64,000 nucleotides of DNA from Cymbidium sinense. Its lineage: Eukaryota; Streptophyta; Magnoliopsida; Asparagales; Orchidaceae. Below are positions 35,151 to 46,690 of the stretch, piece after piece. The notes below the pieces were generated by a model. That model saw only the letters and a list, made by a program, of their open reading frames with translations, searched no databases and was not told the origin of the DNA. The stretch is from the NCBI GenBank assembly GCA_021442155.1, contig CM038221.1, positions 43,657,648 through 43,721,647 on the forward strand. Reading direction: 5' to 3'. How positions within the stretch are numbered: the stretch's first letter is position 1; every line of letters starts with the position of its first letter. A program made the translations under genes and the position numbers.

Positions 35151-37384
35151 GTGAATAAACTTTTTGACTAGTGCATGCATTTATGTGTATATGTCCTTTT
35201 TTGTCATTAATTAAAGCTAAAATATAAGGTAAGGGTGCATTGACACTAAAATTCAGCACCTAAGCTAGCCTATAGGACATAAGCTTAAGAGGGCTTGACA
35301 TTGTGGTGCTTAGTAAGTGTAAGCGATGTTAAAATAGAATATAAATGCTTTAATATTGTCCATTAAATGTCTATTTTAAGAATACAACACCGACACTACT
35401 GGCTATGAGGGCATCCTAAGTTCCATTTTTTCTAGGATGCTACATTTATTGGAATATTAACCCATGCTATTTCATTAAAAGCCTTTTTTTTTGGAAAAAA
35501 TTAAAACTTTTGGTGGCATAACACCATATAATATGATCCTTATAACTTTTTTTGGTGCATCAGCACTCTTCTCTCTTGTTCCAGATCTAAGATCAATAGA
35601 ATGAGGGTTTCATTTCAAACTAGAACTAAGTTTGTCGGTAGAATAGACTTCTAGACATGACACAATGGTGTTGTGGTAATGGTGCTGTCTGACTGTATTA
35701 AGTTTGTCAAAATGCTTTATTTTCTCTCTTTTCTCTTTTTTTGTATGCAAACATTTTTTCTCTCTTTTCTCTTTTTTTGTATGCAAACATTTTTTACTCA
35801 ATTCTAATGAAAAATTAAAATAATTTTATTAAATCGTCATGCCACACATTCTCTTTTTTTTTAATAAGTAAACCTTACATTTTTTCAACAAAAAAATATA
35901 TGTTTAGTAATTTTGAAATTTTTAATTATAATTTCATAAAACATTAAAATTGATTTAGTGATGGGTTATTGGTGAGTTAACTTTGAAGTAGAATCCATGT
36001 CAAGATCATAGATGTTTATTCATATAATCCTCTTCTTACTTGAACTCACATCTTTTTCTCCTCTTCATAAAATTAACCCTTGAATTCTCATATATGATTC
36101 TAAGAAACTTATTTGCTCTTATTTTTCGGGACATTGATTGTGATTTTTATTCACCTCTTTTTATTATCTTTCTTCTTAACAACATCTTCATCAATAATAA
36201 TATCTTGAGAGAATTCAACCTCTTCTTATGCCAATGATACATCCTACTTGAGGTTAATGTCTATCTTATTATCGATAACCATTGATGTTGTTCCTTAGCA
36301 TGTATTTTCTCTTATTGTTGTGCTTGAATATGATAGAAACAACTTATTTTATGCAAACTTAAAGCTTGTAAATGATGAAAACTATTAAGTGTTGCAGATA
36401 ACAAAGGCTCACCACAAAGTTTTATTTGTTTTCCTTGTCATTGGAATTAAATACATAAAACTTTATAATTATGCAAAATAAGTCCTAATATTAAAATCAA
36501 GAAAGTAAAGAAAAATTAGAGCAAGTAGAGTGCAACAAAAGCACCAATTGATACATTCTATTTAAAAAGAATTATAGTATTCAGTAGAAGAACATTAGCA
36601 ATTAGAGGAACATCTATTTAAAGATTAATGATAGCTTATAATAAATGTAACTTCATGGAGGTTAGTGAACACATAAAATAATTTCTTTAGCTTAACCTCA
36701 ATAAATTTGTTGAAAATGAAACATAAATCATGCTTGAACTTGCATAAACTTATTTATATAGTAAAAAAATATGTAAAAAAATAAATAATTTTTAAATATA
36801 ACAACAAAATTTTATACAAGAGTAATGGCCGATCTAACCAACAACTCAAGGGATTAGTGAAATTTTATTTTCAACAAGAAACTATTCTTTTGAGAACAAA
36901 GAACTACTTTTTTTTTTGTACACAAGAAAATAAATATCTACCAGAAAATAGCAAGCAAATTAAACCACCTGAATATATATAGTTCAACCGATTATGACAC
37001 GTGTTTTCCAATGGATAAATGCTGCTAGAAATTCATTGAAAAATGGAAAATTTGATTTTTTTTTTTTTGAGTTTTTTTGAATTTTTTAATAACTACTTTT
37101 CTCTATAGTAACTCGATGAATCAATTCAACAAATTCAATTACGAACTAATCCTTCAATCAATTCAATCCAAATACAATAATCTTTTCTCCATAAAATCGA
37201 TCAAAATTGGTGATTAAACTATTAAATTAGATTAAATTTTTGAATAACTCACTATTTTAATATTGATCAAATTTGGTCTTCTTGATTTTGATTTAAGAAA
37301 GTAGAAATTAAGAAATTAAATTTAAAATAAAAATATAACTAAATAATATATCCTAAAATTTTTATTTATAATTAATATATATAT
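35151..37384. other. AT-rich DNA between U2 and element E2a
   Basis: Non-coding, present inverted at 57,844-60,110. Holds a two-copy 36-bp tandem repeat (35,723-35,794). Short open frames (for example 36,040-36,237) are AT-rich with Leu/Ile/Phe runs and no motif. Confidence 0.55.
35723..35794. repeat. 36-bp tandem duplication
   Basis: TCTCTCTTTTCTCTTTTTTT followed by GTATGCAAACATTTT, repeated twice. The inverted copy at about 59,418-59,490 also has two units, so the tandem predates the inverted duplication. Confidence 0.85.
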
Positions 37385-38330
37385 TCACGAAAATTCTACT
37401 AATTAAACGAATGATGTTGAAAGCGATTTGATTTTGAGTCACTAGATCGGTAAAATATAATTGAAAACTTTGTGTTATCAGTCAGCTCCTAAATCTGGAG
37501 TATTTATAATCAAATCGAGCGTCTTGACAAGCCAGATCTAACAAGCCTAAGATCTCCTAATTCTAACTTCATTTGAGCATTCAAATACTTAAAATACATT
37601 AGATGATCGAATGAATTATTTGCCATGGAGTGGTTTGGATTTTGTAGTGTCACTCACATAATATAAATAGCCTCATTTTTCATATGATGAGGAAGCCCAA
37701 AGAGAAGAGAGAGAGCTCTAAAGCTTGAAAATTCTCTAAGCATAATCATGCCACTCGGCGGTCGAACCCGCCGACCACCCACCGGCGTGGTCGACCACCC
37801 TTCGGTCTCATCAACACCATCGCCGGTCATCACCGCGACCACGGCCATCATGCGTCATCACGCTGCCGTCGCCGGTCCGTCATCATGCTGGTCACCTGAT
37901 AATCGTCGCATCATATCGGTCGTCACGTCCACCACCATCGATCATCATCTTGACCACCGTCGTTACATGCCCGTATTGGCCTGTTGCCCATCTGCGGTCA
38001 TCATCACCACTGGATCACCGTCGGTGCGACCGCATTTTCACCATCATCAACTACCACCGCACTATAGCATAACTGTTAGCTATTTTACCTAATTAATTCC
38101 CATTGTGAGGTCTTTTCATATACAATTTAATCGTTATCGAAAAATTTTGTACTCTAAAATACATAGTGGAAGATTTTTTCTTGGGCTGCGTTATTTTTCC
38201 CCTCTTTGGGTTTTCTACATACAAATCCCAGAGTTTCTTTTTCATTCTTCAAATATATATATATGTGTGCTAGATTTCACAATAAATCTAAGGCATAAAC
38301 TTTTATTCTACCCTAACTGGTTTTCTATCA
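37385..38330 (+). repeat. E2a 5' LTR with GC-rich internal module
   Basis: Pairs with 56,888-57,843 in arm 2. It contains GATCTAACAAGCCTAAGATC, a TATA box at 37,662-37,670, a GAAGAGAGAGAGCTC stretch, a GC-rich CACCATCGCCGGTCATCACC-type module (37,755-38,060), then TTTTGTACTC, CATAGTGGAAGA and AGGCATAAACTTTTATTCTA near the end. The module creates a 114-codon open frame that I do not regard as a gene. Confidence 0.82.
37662..37670 (+). promoter_or_regulatory. TATA box in E2a LTR
   Basis: TATAAATAG, followed by CCTCATTTTT as in the arm-2 copy. Same LTR position as in E1. Confidence 0.6.
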
Positions 38331-38339
38331 CACAATAAT

Positions 38340-38359
38340 TTGACACCGTCTGCGAGAAG
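38340..38359 (+). other. E2a primer-binding site
   Basis: TTGACACCGTCTGCGAGAAG directly after the LTR, identical in the arm-2 copy and of the TTGGCGCCGTCTG type seen in Tat elements. Confidence 0.65.
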
Positions 38360-38399
38360 TAAACCCCACAATTGCAATCTTTGTGAACAATATATGCAG

Positions 38400-39750
38400 C
38401 CTACTCACTCAACGAGCCTCCTCCAACTCTCTTCACTCTCGAAACCAATCCTTAAACCAAGGAAGCCAAGCTTACTCACTTTGGCATGGCCTTTTCCTTG
38501 CATTGAAAGAGTCTCAAATGAGATAAACTTTTACAAGAAAACACGGTAACCACTCTTGCGGTAAATACATCTTCCCCAAGATTGATCGTTAGCCAAGGGA
38601 GGCCAAAATGCTATCTGGGGCCTTCGCCATCTGAAGTTCCTTCATTTCTAGATGTGATAATGTCCTCCTTGACACCTTCAATTCTACTTATCCATCACTC
38701 GGCTCAACTAATCCACCAATTATGGTAGCTTGTATTCTCGTCTGTTGATTCTACCCCATATTATCGTAAAATTATAACATAGTAAGAAGAATTCTACTTT
38801 AAAGATGGAAATCATCTTCCCTTTTATCACATCGAAGTCTTCACCTTTTTGTATTCTTCAACATCCTATTCCCGTAGGGTTCAAGCTTCCAAGCATCGAC
38901 TCTTATGATGGGGTAACTGACCCATATGAATACATCGATCATTACAGGACCATCATGTATATCCAATGAGCTCATGACACATTGCTTTGTCAGGTCTTTC
39001 CAATCACCCTCTAGGGTCAGGCTCGCACTTGGTTCTACTCTCTTCCAAGGGCATCCATTCATACCTTTAACGAACTCACCAAGATTTTTGTAGAATAGTT
39101 CATTGCAAACCTGAGGATCATTAAAGATTCATCTCATCTCTTAAACATTCATCAAAATGAGGGTGAATCACTTAAGGAGTACTTCCAGAGGTTCTTCTTC
39201 TTAGAAATACCTGACAGAGTAGACCAACTATTAAGAGGAGTTTTCCTTGGAGGGATACATCCTGGGCCTTTCTACTCGTCATTAATGCGAGATACGGTCC
39301 GCTAATATGCCGACTTAGTTCATCGTGTGGAAGCGCAAAATTTTTTTGATGAGGTTATTAATGCCAATTGTAAATAATTTGAACAATTCTGAAAAAATGT
39401 AAGTGGAAAAGCGATCGATAATCCCATCAAAAGAAGCAACAAGGCAGTCGTGATCTCCCTCCATGGCCATCACATCAATAATATGAACCACGACCAGAAA
39501 AGGAATACAGACCACTGAACACATCTCATGTTAACGTCTTGATGGCCATTCGATATGAAGAGACCATCAAGTGCCCACATCCGCTAAAACCAAATTAAAG
39601 AAATCAGGAACAATATTATCACATCCATCGAAGTTGTGGATATACTACTGAGGCGTGTAAACAACTCAAAGAAGAGATCGAGCGGCTCATTCAACAAGGA
39701 TATCTACGTCGATTTGTGCAGAATCAACCGACTTAAGCAAACATAACTCT
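38400..39750 (+). pseudogene. E2a gag, stop-interrupted
   Basis: Gag forms the virus-like particle. The plus strand shows FKLPSIDSYDGVTDPYEYID followed by HYRTIMYIQ (about 38,880-38,965), an ARTWFYSLP phrase, HTFNELTKIF, QNEGESLKEYFQRFF, GGIHPGPFYSSLM and ADLVHRVEAQ. This is the retrotransposon gag core, with stops at the positions following YIQ, ITL and VE. Near 39,620-39,720 a HRSCGYTTEACKQLKEEIE segment is the zinc-knuckle-like region with its first Cys missing, followed by RLIQQGYLRRFVQN. It is non-functional as read. Confidence 0.85.
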
Positions 39751-39759
39751 AGCGGGGAC

Positions 39760-40400
39760 AACGGGACAATCATCATAGAAATAATAAAGTAGTAGTAGTT
39801 GGAGAAATTGAAACAATCAGGAGGACCACTACTATCTAATCAAGTCCTCATTGCCATCTCAAGAACTAGAGTTAAAGAAATCTCATTGATCATTCCATCA
39901 CTTTTAATGACTTAGAAGTAGTTCAAGTTCCCCATCAAGATCCACTTGTCATCGCAATTGGATTGTGGCCCATGCTATAATAATGAGAATTTTGATTGAT
40001 AATGGGAGTTTTATCGATGTCTTATTTTACTCCACATTTTTTTAGAATGTGCTTGGTTAGGAAAAGCTTCAACCTCTTGAGAACCATTATATGAGTTTGA
40101 TAATTACGTGAGTGGAGGAAATCACCCTTTTCGATCATCGAGAATTTTCTCAACAAGTGACTCATTCAATTCAATTCATGGTTAAGTTAGATTTGGTATA
40201 CGATATCTTCAGAAGGCCCCTCCAATCAATTTTTGGTCGTTGTTACTTTGGTATCTCATCTTAAGATGAAATTTCCAACCCCTGTTGAGGTTGGAGTGGT
40301 CTTTGGACATTAACAAATAGCACAATCATGTTTACTCACAAGCTCCACGCCTTGGTGACCTTCACCATCAAAACTAATTTTTTAGATGAAGAAGTACCCT
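39760..40400 (+). pseudogene. E2a aspartic protease region
   Basis: Pieces: RILIDNGSFIDVLF near 39,990-40,030 (active-site Asp segment), NPYMSLI-like residues, MVKLDLVYDIF, LKMKFPTPVEVGVVFGH near 40,262-40,315. Frameshifts separate them. Position and phrases match Tat proteases. Confidence 0.72.
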
Positions 40401-40429
40401 AAAGAGCTTAGATTTGCTCCCTATTTCAT

Positions 40430-41335
40430 TATGACCAACCTTTATGAATAGTGCAAGTCGATCTCTCCGGACAACATGGGGTAAAATACATAGACTTCTT
40501 GCACAAAAATCAAGACATCTTTGCTTGGAGTCGCGGTATTGTAATCATCTCTCAACCAATTGATCAATATTCAAGCGATCATCCAAAAGAAGCGAATTTT
40601 TTGCACCGATCCTGCTATTGAACAAGAAGTTAACAAGCTCTTAGAAGTGAGATTCATACAAAAGTATATTACCCTACATGGCTAGAAAATATTGTCATGG
40701 TTAAGAAAATAAATGGAACTTGAAGAATGTGTATTGATTACCGATCTCAACAAAGCTTTCACGAAGATAGTTTTCCCTCCCCAATTGATCAATTGGTTGA
40801 TGCTACGTATGGGCATCAAATGCTCAGCTTTTTGGATGCTTACTCAGGTTACAACCATATAAAAATGGACCTAATGGATGAAGAAGTTATATCATTTCAA
40901 ACATATAAAAGTTTATATTGCTACCAAGTTATGATGTTCGGGTTAAAAAATTCTGGTGCTACATATCAATACTTTATGAATATGATTTTTAAAGACCTCT
41001 TAAGCCACACAATGGAGGTATATGTGGATGACATGTTAGTAAAAAGCTTGAAAGAATGACAATATATTTCTGACTTAGAAATGTGCTTTAACCTTCTTCG
41101 ATGTTATAACATGTGACTCAACCCGACCAAGTGTGCTTTTGGGGTCACGTTGAGAAAATTTCTTAGGTTCATGGTCACTCACTGCGGGATTGAAGATAAT
41201 CCTAATAAAATCAGAGCGCTCACAGATATGGCTCCTCCAAAGAATATCATGGAAGTTCAACACTTGAATGGGAAAATTGCTTCCTTATCTCACTTTTAGC
41301 TTTACGGAGATAAATACTTACGTTCTTTAAAATAC
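40430..41335 (+). pseudogene. E2a reverse transcriptase
   Basis: Starts with GVKYIDFLHKNQDIFAWS, then a VVMVKK-equivalent (IVMVKKINGT). The longest open part, 40,727-41,059, gives MCIDYRS, MLSFLDAYSGYNHIKMD, SLYCYQVMMFGLKNSGATYQ and the MEVYVDDMLVKSL active-site motif. After a stop at 41,057 the thumb follows: KFLRFMVTHCGIE-type residues, PPKNIMEVQ and LNGKIASLS. The best preserved catalytic domain in the window, still interrupted at both ends. Confidence 0.88.
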
Positions 41336-41439
41336 TAAAGGGAGCTAAAAATAATAATTTATAGTAGACGATGAATGTCAAGTTACTTTTGAGCAACTAA
41401 GAGAATATTTAACATCTCCACCCTTACTATCCAAGCCTA

Positions 41440-41800
41440 TCTAAGGAGAGATATTATACTATATATCTGCAGTCTCTTCTCACATGATAAGCTCAATTTT
41501 AGTGCAAGAAGAAAATGTGATACAACTACCAATTTACTATGTCAGTAAAATTCTCTCTGATATAGAAAGTAGTTATCCCACGGATAAGATGGCTTTGGCT
41601 TTAGTTTTCTTAGGGCAAAATTACGTCCATACTTCCAAGATCACACCATCGGTGTTTACACTCATTTACCATTGAGGACATTCTACGAAAGTCAGTCATT
41701 TGGAAGGTTAATAAAATAGTCCATAGAATTAGGAGAGTTCGATATCCATTTTTTACCCATGCCAGACATAAAGTCTCAAGTACTTTATGGTGGAATCTGC
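41440..41800 (+). pseudogene. E2a first RNase H
   Basis: Plus-strand frame 41,484-41,675 gives MISSILVQEENVIQLPIYYV, SKILSDIESSYPTDKMALAL and VFLGQNYVHTSK, typical of the RNase H that follows gypsy reverse transcriptase. It degrades into another frame afterwards. Confidence 0.8.
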
Positions 41801-41849
41801 TTGCCCCACTCCAAATGAGCTATCTATTACACCCCTTTCGTCTCCTCAA

Positions 41850-42055
41850 TGGACCCTCTATGTTGATGGAGTTTCAGAAAATATTGGTGCCGGAGCAAGA
41901 ATCTTACTTATTTCCCCCTAACAGGATACCTCAGAGTATGGACTTCACCTAAAATTCACTACTACTAATAATACGGTTGAATATGAGGCTCTCATCACTG
42001 GGTTGAGACTTGTCATCGATTGTGAGGATCCAAACTTAATGATCCACACTTAATG
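41850..42055 (+). pseudogene. E2a second RNase H, truncated
   Basis: Frame pieces WTLYVDGVSENIGAGARILL and NTTVEYEALITGLRLVIDCE are the beginning of the extra RNase H of Tat-type elements. Sequence ends in LMIHT and a stop near 42,055, after which similarity to E1 stops. Confidence 0.8.
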
Positions 42056-43270
42056 AATATTGTGAGGCAATATTATCCATTAGAGTTCTACTATTGAAAA
42101 ATATTATGATTGAAGGATCTAAATGCATATAATATTTTATATATGATTTAGATATATGTGATATTCATCTCATTTTAATTAAGGTGTAATCAATCTAGGG
42201 GGATTTGATAACCTTTTTTTGCATAGGTTAATGCCATATAGTAACACTTTAACAAATAATCTTAGATGGGTCATAACTTTTGACCTTTTCCACACAAGTT
42301 AACATCATCAAATAAGACTAACAAATAACCTTGAACATGTCAAAAACTCTTGGTGGATTTCTCTCTCAGACGCATGAGGTAGCCTCGAATGAAAGTTAAT
42401 ACTGAACAAAATTCTAACCAAAAGATCTCATGAGGTTAAGTGGAAGATTGTGTTTCCACTAATAATCTCTAGAAGGTACACTTTTGAGGAAATTTTGATT
42501 AAAAGTTAATAGTGAACAGAGTCCTCACTACAAAGTCTCTAAGATAGAAAGTGGCTAAAAAGGTTTTCACTCATTAAAAATATTAGAAGGTATAGGTATA
42601 TTAAAAATCTCAGAAGATGAAAGCATCATAAGACATATGTACATTAAAAGTCTTAGAAGGTAAAAGCATCAAAAAGTACAAATACATTAAAAATCTGAAA
42701 AGTTGAAAATCTTAAAAGATATAGTTATATTAAAAGTTTTAAAAGTTGAAAGCCTTAAAAAGTACAAGTATATTAAAAGTTTTAGAAGCTTCAGCCTTAG
42801 AAGATATAATTTTATTTTGTAAGCAAAAGCCTTAAAAGACATAAAGATGAATTAGAGGCATGAAGGGGTTTACACACCACTTATCTTGGATAGTTTCAAA
42901 TCTCCATAGAAAAACTTGGTGTTATACTAGAACTTGAATGCAGAAATGCATGCCTATCAAGAATAATTTTAAGCCTTAATATAGAGGAAAAATGGAGCTT
43001 ATGAAGGGAGGTTCATCATCATTTATACAGGATAGTGAAGAAAACTAGGTTTTATGGAAGAAAAAAAAAAGAGCTTAGAATCACATTAGAGCTTGAATAC
43101 ATGCACTACTTATCCACAATTTCATGCTTCAACATAGAGATGAATTGGACCTATAAAAAAGGATTCACATTCCATTTATGGGATAGTGGAGAAAACTAAG
43201 ACTTATTGAGAAGAAGAGGGAGAAGAGTGGTGATTTTTAATATCAGATATTTATAGCTAAAAAATGCCTC
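42056..43270 (+). repeat. Degraded element 3' region with short repeats (left half of an inverted pair)
   Basis: A diverged version of the ~82-bp family (TTTCCACACAAGTTAACATC at about 42,287) is followed by a ~50-bp repeat: TACATTAAAA, TCTTAGAAGGT and AAAGCATCAAAAAGTACAAA phrases from 42,580 to 42,840. The same order, inverted, lies at 45,470-46,690. Relative to E2a it is in the right orientation to be its 3' non-coding region, with integrase deleted. Confidence 0.5.
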
Positions 43271-43940
43271 TTCAAATTAAAAAATAATAATAATAAAGCC
43301 TCTTCAAATTCAAAAAAATTTCTTTTAATTTTATCAAGAAATGTCTTCTCAAAATTTTCTAAAATATTCATTTTAAGAAGAAGAAAACTTTCATTTTTCT
43401 TAAAAGAAAAAAAACACTTAATCTTTTAAAGAATCTTTTTTATATTTCATGTTAAAAAAACTCTTTATCTTCTTTAAAATAAAAAATAAAAAAATAAAAA
43501 AGAAATGAAAACTTTTCATCTTCTTAAAAAAATTATTTTTATTTCTTATAAGAAAATACTTCATCTTTCTTTATAAAAGAGAAGAAAACTAATCATTTAA
43601 AAAAAACTCTTCATACTTGTAAAAAAAAAACTCATCTTCCTTAAAAATAAAGAGAAAAAATTTCATTCATCTTAAAAGTATTTATATTTCTTGTAAACAT
43701 ATACAATAAATATATCACATTTGTTTTCTTTATGTGTTTATACATCGAATATATGATAATCTAATAAATAAAAATAATTTGGCAAAATAAAAAATTATAG
43801 TATGTTTTGAAAACTATAATTTTATGTAGATTGGTATTGGATGATAAAAACTTATTTTTTTGCATTACTTTCAAATGAATTTGTAGACTTATAAAATCAA
43901 TGTATTTTGAATGACTAGATTTTATATCTAAAAATAGGGG
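43271..43940. other. AT-rich stretch with A/T homopolymer runs; no gene
   Basis: Repeated short CTTCATCTT and TTTAAAAAA phrases and A-runs (for example 43,062-43,071 just upstream and 43,620-43,630). No coding or element signature recognised. Confidence 0.55.
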
Positions 43941-43944
43941 CAAA

Positions 43945-44765
43945 TGACAGGTCACAATAAATTAATCAAATTAGGTAGATATGTTAAATTATTTAAAATA
44001 AATTAGAAATCATCCAAATTCTAATTTTAATATATTTATAGTTAAATTAAAGATCTCAAAGAGATGAGTTCACCAACACTAAAAATGAGTCAATTCAAAT
44101 CCAAATGAGCTCAAATCAAGGTTTAGAAGTGTAATTAAAAACTTTGATATTAATTGAATTATCAAATGATCTCCAAATCTATTATGCTTAATTATGAATT
44201 GAGTGGTTCAATGAGAAATCTAATAAGTTTAAGATCACTCAATTGAAAGTTGTTTTGGCACTTAAATCCTCTTGAAACTATCTCGATTAAGGGATTCAAT
44301 GTGGACCATCAATGGATTATTTTAGGATTTTGGCTAAGTTTTTTTCAAAATTATATTAATATGACTCCATTCTACCATGAAAAGGGAAGAGCTAAAGAAG
44401 ATCTAAAATATAAAAAAAATCACCCTTAGTAAGCATCATTAACCACCACCTACTATTATCATCGATCACCGATTTTCACTTAGCTTTGGAGGTTGTCAAA
44501 GTCTAATTATCATCGACAATTGATTTAACATTATTTAAAAGCTATTGTTTCTAATTTTGTAAAATTGCAACTTAGTGTCCTCTCCCATTCATCTTTTAGA
44601 AGAAGAGTAAATTTTGTAACTCAAAGTATGTTATGGATTATTTGAACTAACACCATGATATTTTTCCTTTTCTTGGGATTGTCTACATTAAAATTTTGAT
44701 GTTTCACATACTCTCTCTAATTATCTATGTTTGTTAGATTTTCAAGTAAGATATTAAATTTTACT
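43945..44765 (+). repeat. Degraded LTR-like fragment, plus orientation
   Basis: Its 3' half parallels the end of the E2 LTR: an ATCATCGATCACCG phrase, AGTAAATTTTGTAACTC, TATGTTATGGA, CTTTTCTTGGGATTGTCTAC, CATACTCTCTCTAATTATC. The 5' half is poorly matched. If correct, it is the 3' LTR belonging to the 42,056-43,270 segment. Confidence 0.4.
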
Positions 44766-44872
44766 CAATTTTCATAAATGTTTTAGCATATAATAATAAT
44801 TATATTCAAACTATTTAGTAGTGAAATATATTGAATAAGAATATTATATATTAAATTAATAAAATATATAAA

Positions 44873-44908
<36 letters not shown>
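44873..44908. repeat. (ATT)n microsatellite
   Basis: About twelve ATT units, lying at the middle of the inverted pair 42,220-44,765 / 44,905-46,690. Confidence 0.9.
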
Positions 44909-45470
44909 GTGTGTTAGAAAACTCATATCGATGGAGTAAAACTTCACTTCTTAGCTTTGTATGAAAATTTAGCACATGCATAGATAGTTGAAAAGAGAAC
45001 AAGAAACTCTAAGATTTTACTTTAAAAAAAATCCAAAAAATAAGTGAAAAAATCATGGGGCCTAGCTCAGTCAAAATATTCTACAATGTGTTTGAGTTAT
45101 AAAATGTTAACTTTCTTAATAACATGATTATAAGACTGTATTTAAGAAATCAAGATGATGAGAGTTTTAATCGGTTATAATATATCGATGATATGATTGT
45201 AGCGGTTGTATGGTGGTGGTGCTTGTGGTGATGACAAACTTCAAGCTTTCTCTCTCGACTTCAAGTTCACTTTTAGCTTTTTTTGACAAGAATGTGGTCT
45301 TATTTATAAGATTAAGAGATATTTTGTAATTATAGTCAAAATCAAACACATCGAGTTCATATCAATTCTCGATCATAGATGCCTTCTTCATGATTTGACC
45401 ATTCCAATAACCTCTAATTTGAATGTTCTTGGGTTGGATTTGTCTCATTGAGTCGATCGATTCAGCTCTA
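44905..45470 (-). repeat. Degraded LTR-like fragment, minus orientation
   Basis: Starts TGTGTGTTAGAAAACTC, then ATAGATAGTTGAAAAGAGAA and AAATCATGGGGCCTAGCTCA, a TATA-like CTTATTTATAAG at 45,299-45,310 (minus sense) and ATTTGACCATTCC. The order of motifs equals that of the E1 LTR on the minus strand and the fragment at 14,470-14,995. Confidence 0.55.
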
Positions 45471-46690
45471 ATGGGATAAAGAAAATTCACATCTTCTCTT
45501 TTCTTCTATGGTGGCATCCACTAATGGTGTGTGACCCCCTCTCGTAGGCTCTAGTTCTCCCTGATCTTAAGGTTTGAAAGCCATTAGGCCACATATTCCA
45601 AATTCTTAGTGTGCTTTAATTGCTTGGGTTCTTCTAATTTTTAAGCTTTGGATTTTCTCCAGATCCAGTATAACAATGATCGACCCCTCATAGGATATAA
45701 TTTTTCTCGATCTCAAGGTTTGAAAGGCTAGTTAAATGACTTGCATCTTGAATTGAGGTTCCAATGTGAATCTAAGCTCCTCTCTTCATGTTTTCTCCAA
45801 ATCATTTTTCTTACCTATATTTAACTCCCTCAGTAGGCTTCATTTTTCCTTGATCAGAATCTAAACCCATAGTTGGTGTGTTTATCCTTCATACAAGCTC
45901 TAGTGTAATTCTAAATTTCTCTATGTCAGTTTAAAACTATTACGGATATGTGGTGCATAAATCCCCTTTAAGGTTCGGTTTATCTCTTAGTATGTTAAGG
46001 ATTTTGCCCCTAAGCATAAAAGTATATATTTTTATTATAAAGTTTTTTTTTATGGCAATACTTTTATATATTTTAAGGCTTATGTCTTAAAAGATTATGA
46101 TGTATACATCTTCTAAATTTTTTTATCTTATGAGATTATTGATGTACTTATACCTAACGATGTATTCATCTTTAAAAAAATTTAATTACTTCTAAGATTT
46201 TTGCCTTTTAAGATTTTTTTGATATGCATGTACTTTCAAAGGTTTTTTTTATCTTGAGATTTTTTTTGTCATCTTTTAAGGCTTTCGCCTTCTAAGACTT
46301 TTGGTATACATGTATCTTCTAAGATTTAAATGAGTGAATATCTTGCCAACCACTTGATCTCTTAAAGTCTTTCTGAGAATTATGTTCACTACTAACCATC
46401 AGACATCCTTAGTGACATGCCTTCCATGGGAGAAATCCATGAATGATTTTTTATTTATCAGGTTGTATTTTTTAAAGTATCACTGGGTGATATTTTAACT
46501 GTTTGGAAGATGTCAAAGTTTTAACTCTGAGGTTTCTCTATCAAAGTATTACTCGATGACGTTAACTGTGTGGAAGAGGTTAAAGTTTTAGACCTCATTG
46601 GAGATTATTTTTTTTAGAGTGTTGTTAATGCTAACATGTATAAAATAGATCAAATCAAAACATCCATTAGATGTTGTAGGCAAAATGATC
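45471..46690 (-). repeat. Degraded element 3' region (right half of an inverted pair)
   Basis: Complement of this stretch runs parallel to 42,220-43,260: CCACACAGTTAACGTCATCG (from 46,560), AGTCTTAGAAGGCGAAAGCC, and a TACACTAGAGCTTGTATG phrase. Located next to the minus-oriented LTR fragment, exactly as the 3' region sits next to the 3' LTR in E1. Confidence 0.5.

Larger units (their letters stand above)
31359..41442 (+). repeat. Arm 1 of a ~10-kb inverted duplication
   Basis: The complement of 53,638-64,000 follows this stretch base for base apart from scattered substitutions and many short indels. It covers part of U2, 2.2 kb of flanking DNA, and the E2 element from its LTR into reverse transcriptase/RNase H. 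The E2 insertion site is the same in both arms. Arm 2 starts exactly at an assembly gap and runs to the window end, so both limits of the duplication are artificial. Confidence 0.9.
37385..42055 (+). mobile_element. Ty3/gypsy Tat-like retrotransposon E2a, truncated 3'
   Basis: 5' LTR (37,385-38,330), primer-binding site, gag, protease, reverse transcriptase, RNase H and the start of the second RNase H, all plus strand. Then collinearity stops; integrase is absent. Related to E1 in coding order and sequence but with a different LTR carrying a GC-rich module. The downstream stretch 42,220-44,765 may be a decayed 3' region and LTR of the same or a similar element. The inverted duplicate is E2b (53,638-57,843). 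Confidence 0.87.

Noticed and set aside
35610..36237. Frames of 63-65 codons duplicated at 58,962-59,601
   Set aside because: Conserved only because the whole arm is duplicated; Lys- or Leu/Ile/Phe-rich from simple sequence.
37748..38092. 114-codon frame rich in His, Pro, Thr, Val
   Set aside because: Lies on the GC-rich low-complexity module of the E2a LTR, and the inverted copy in E2b does not keep the same frame.
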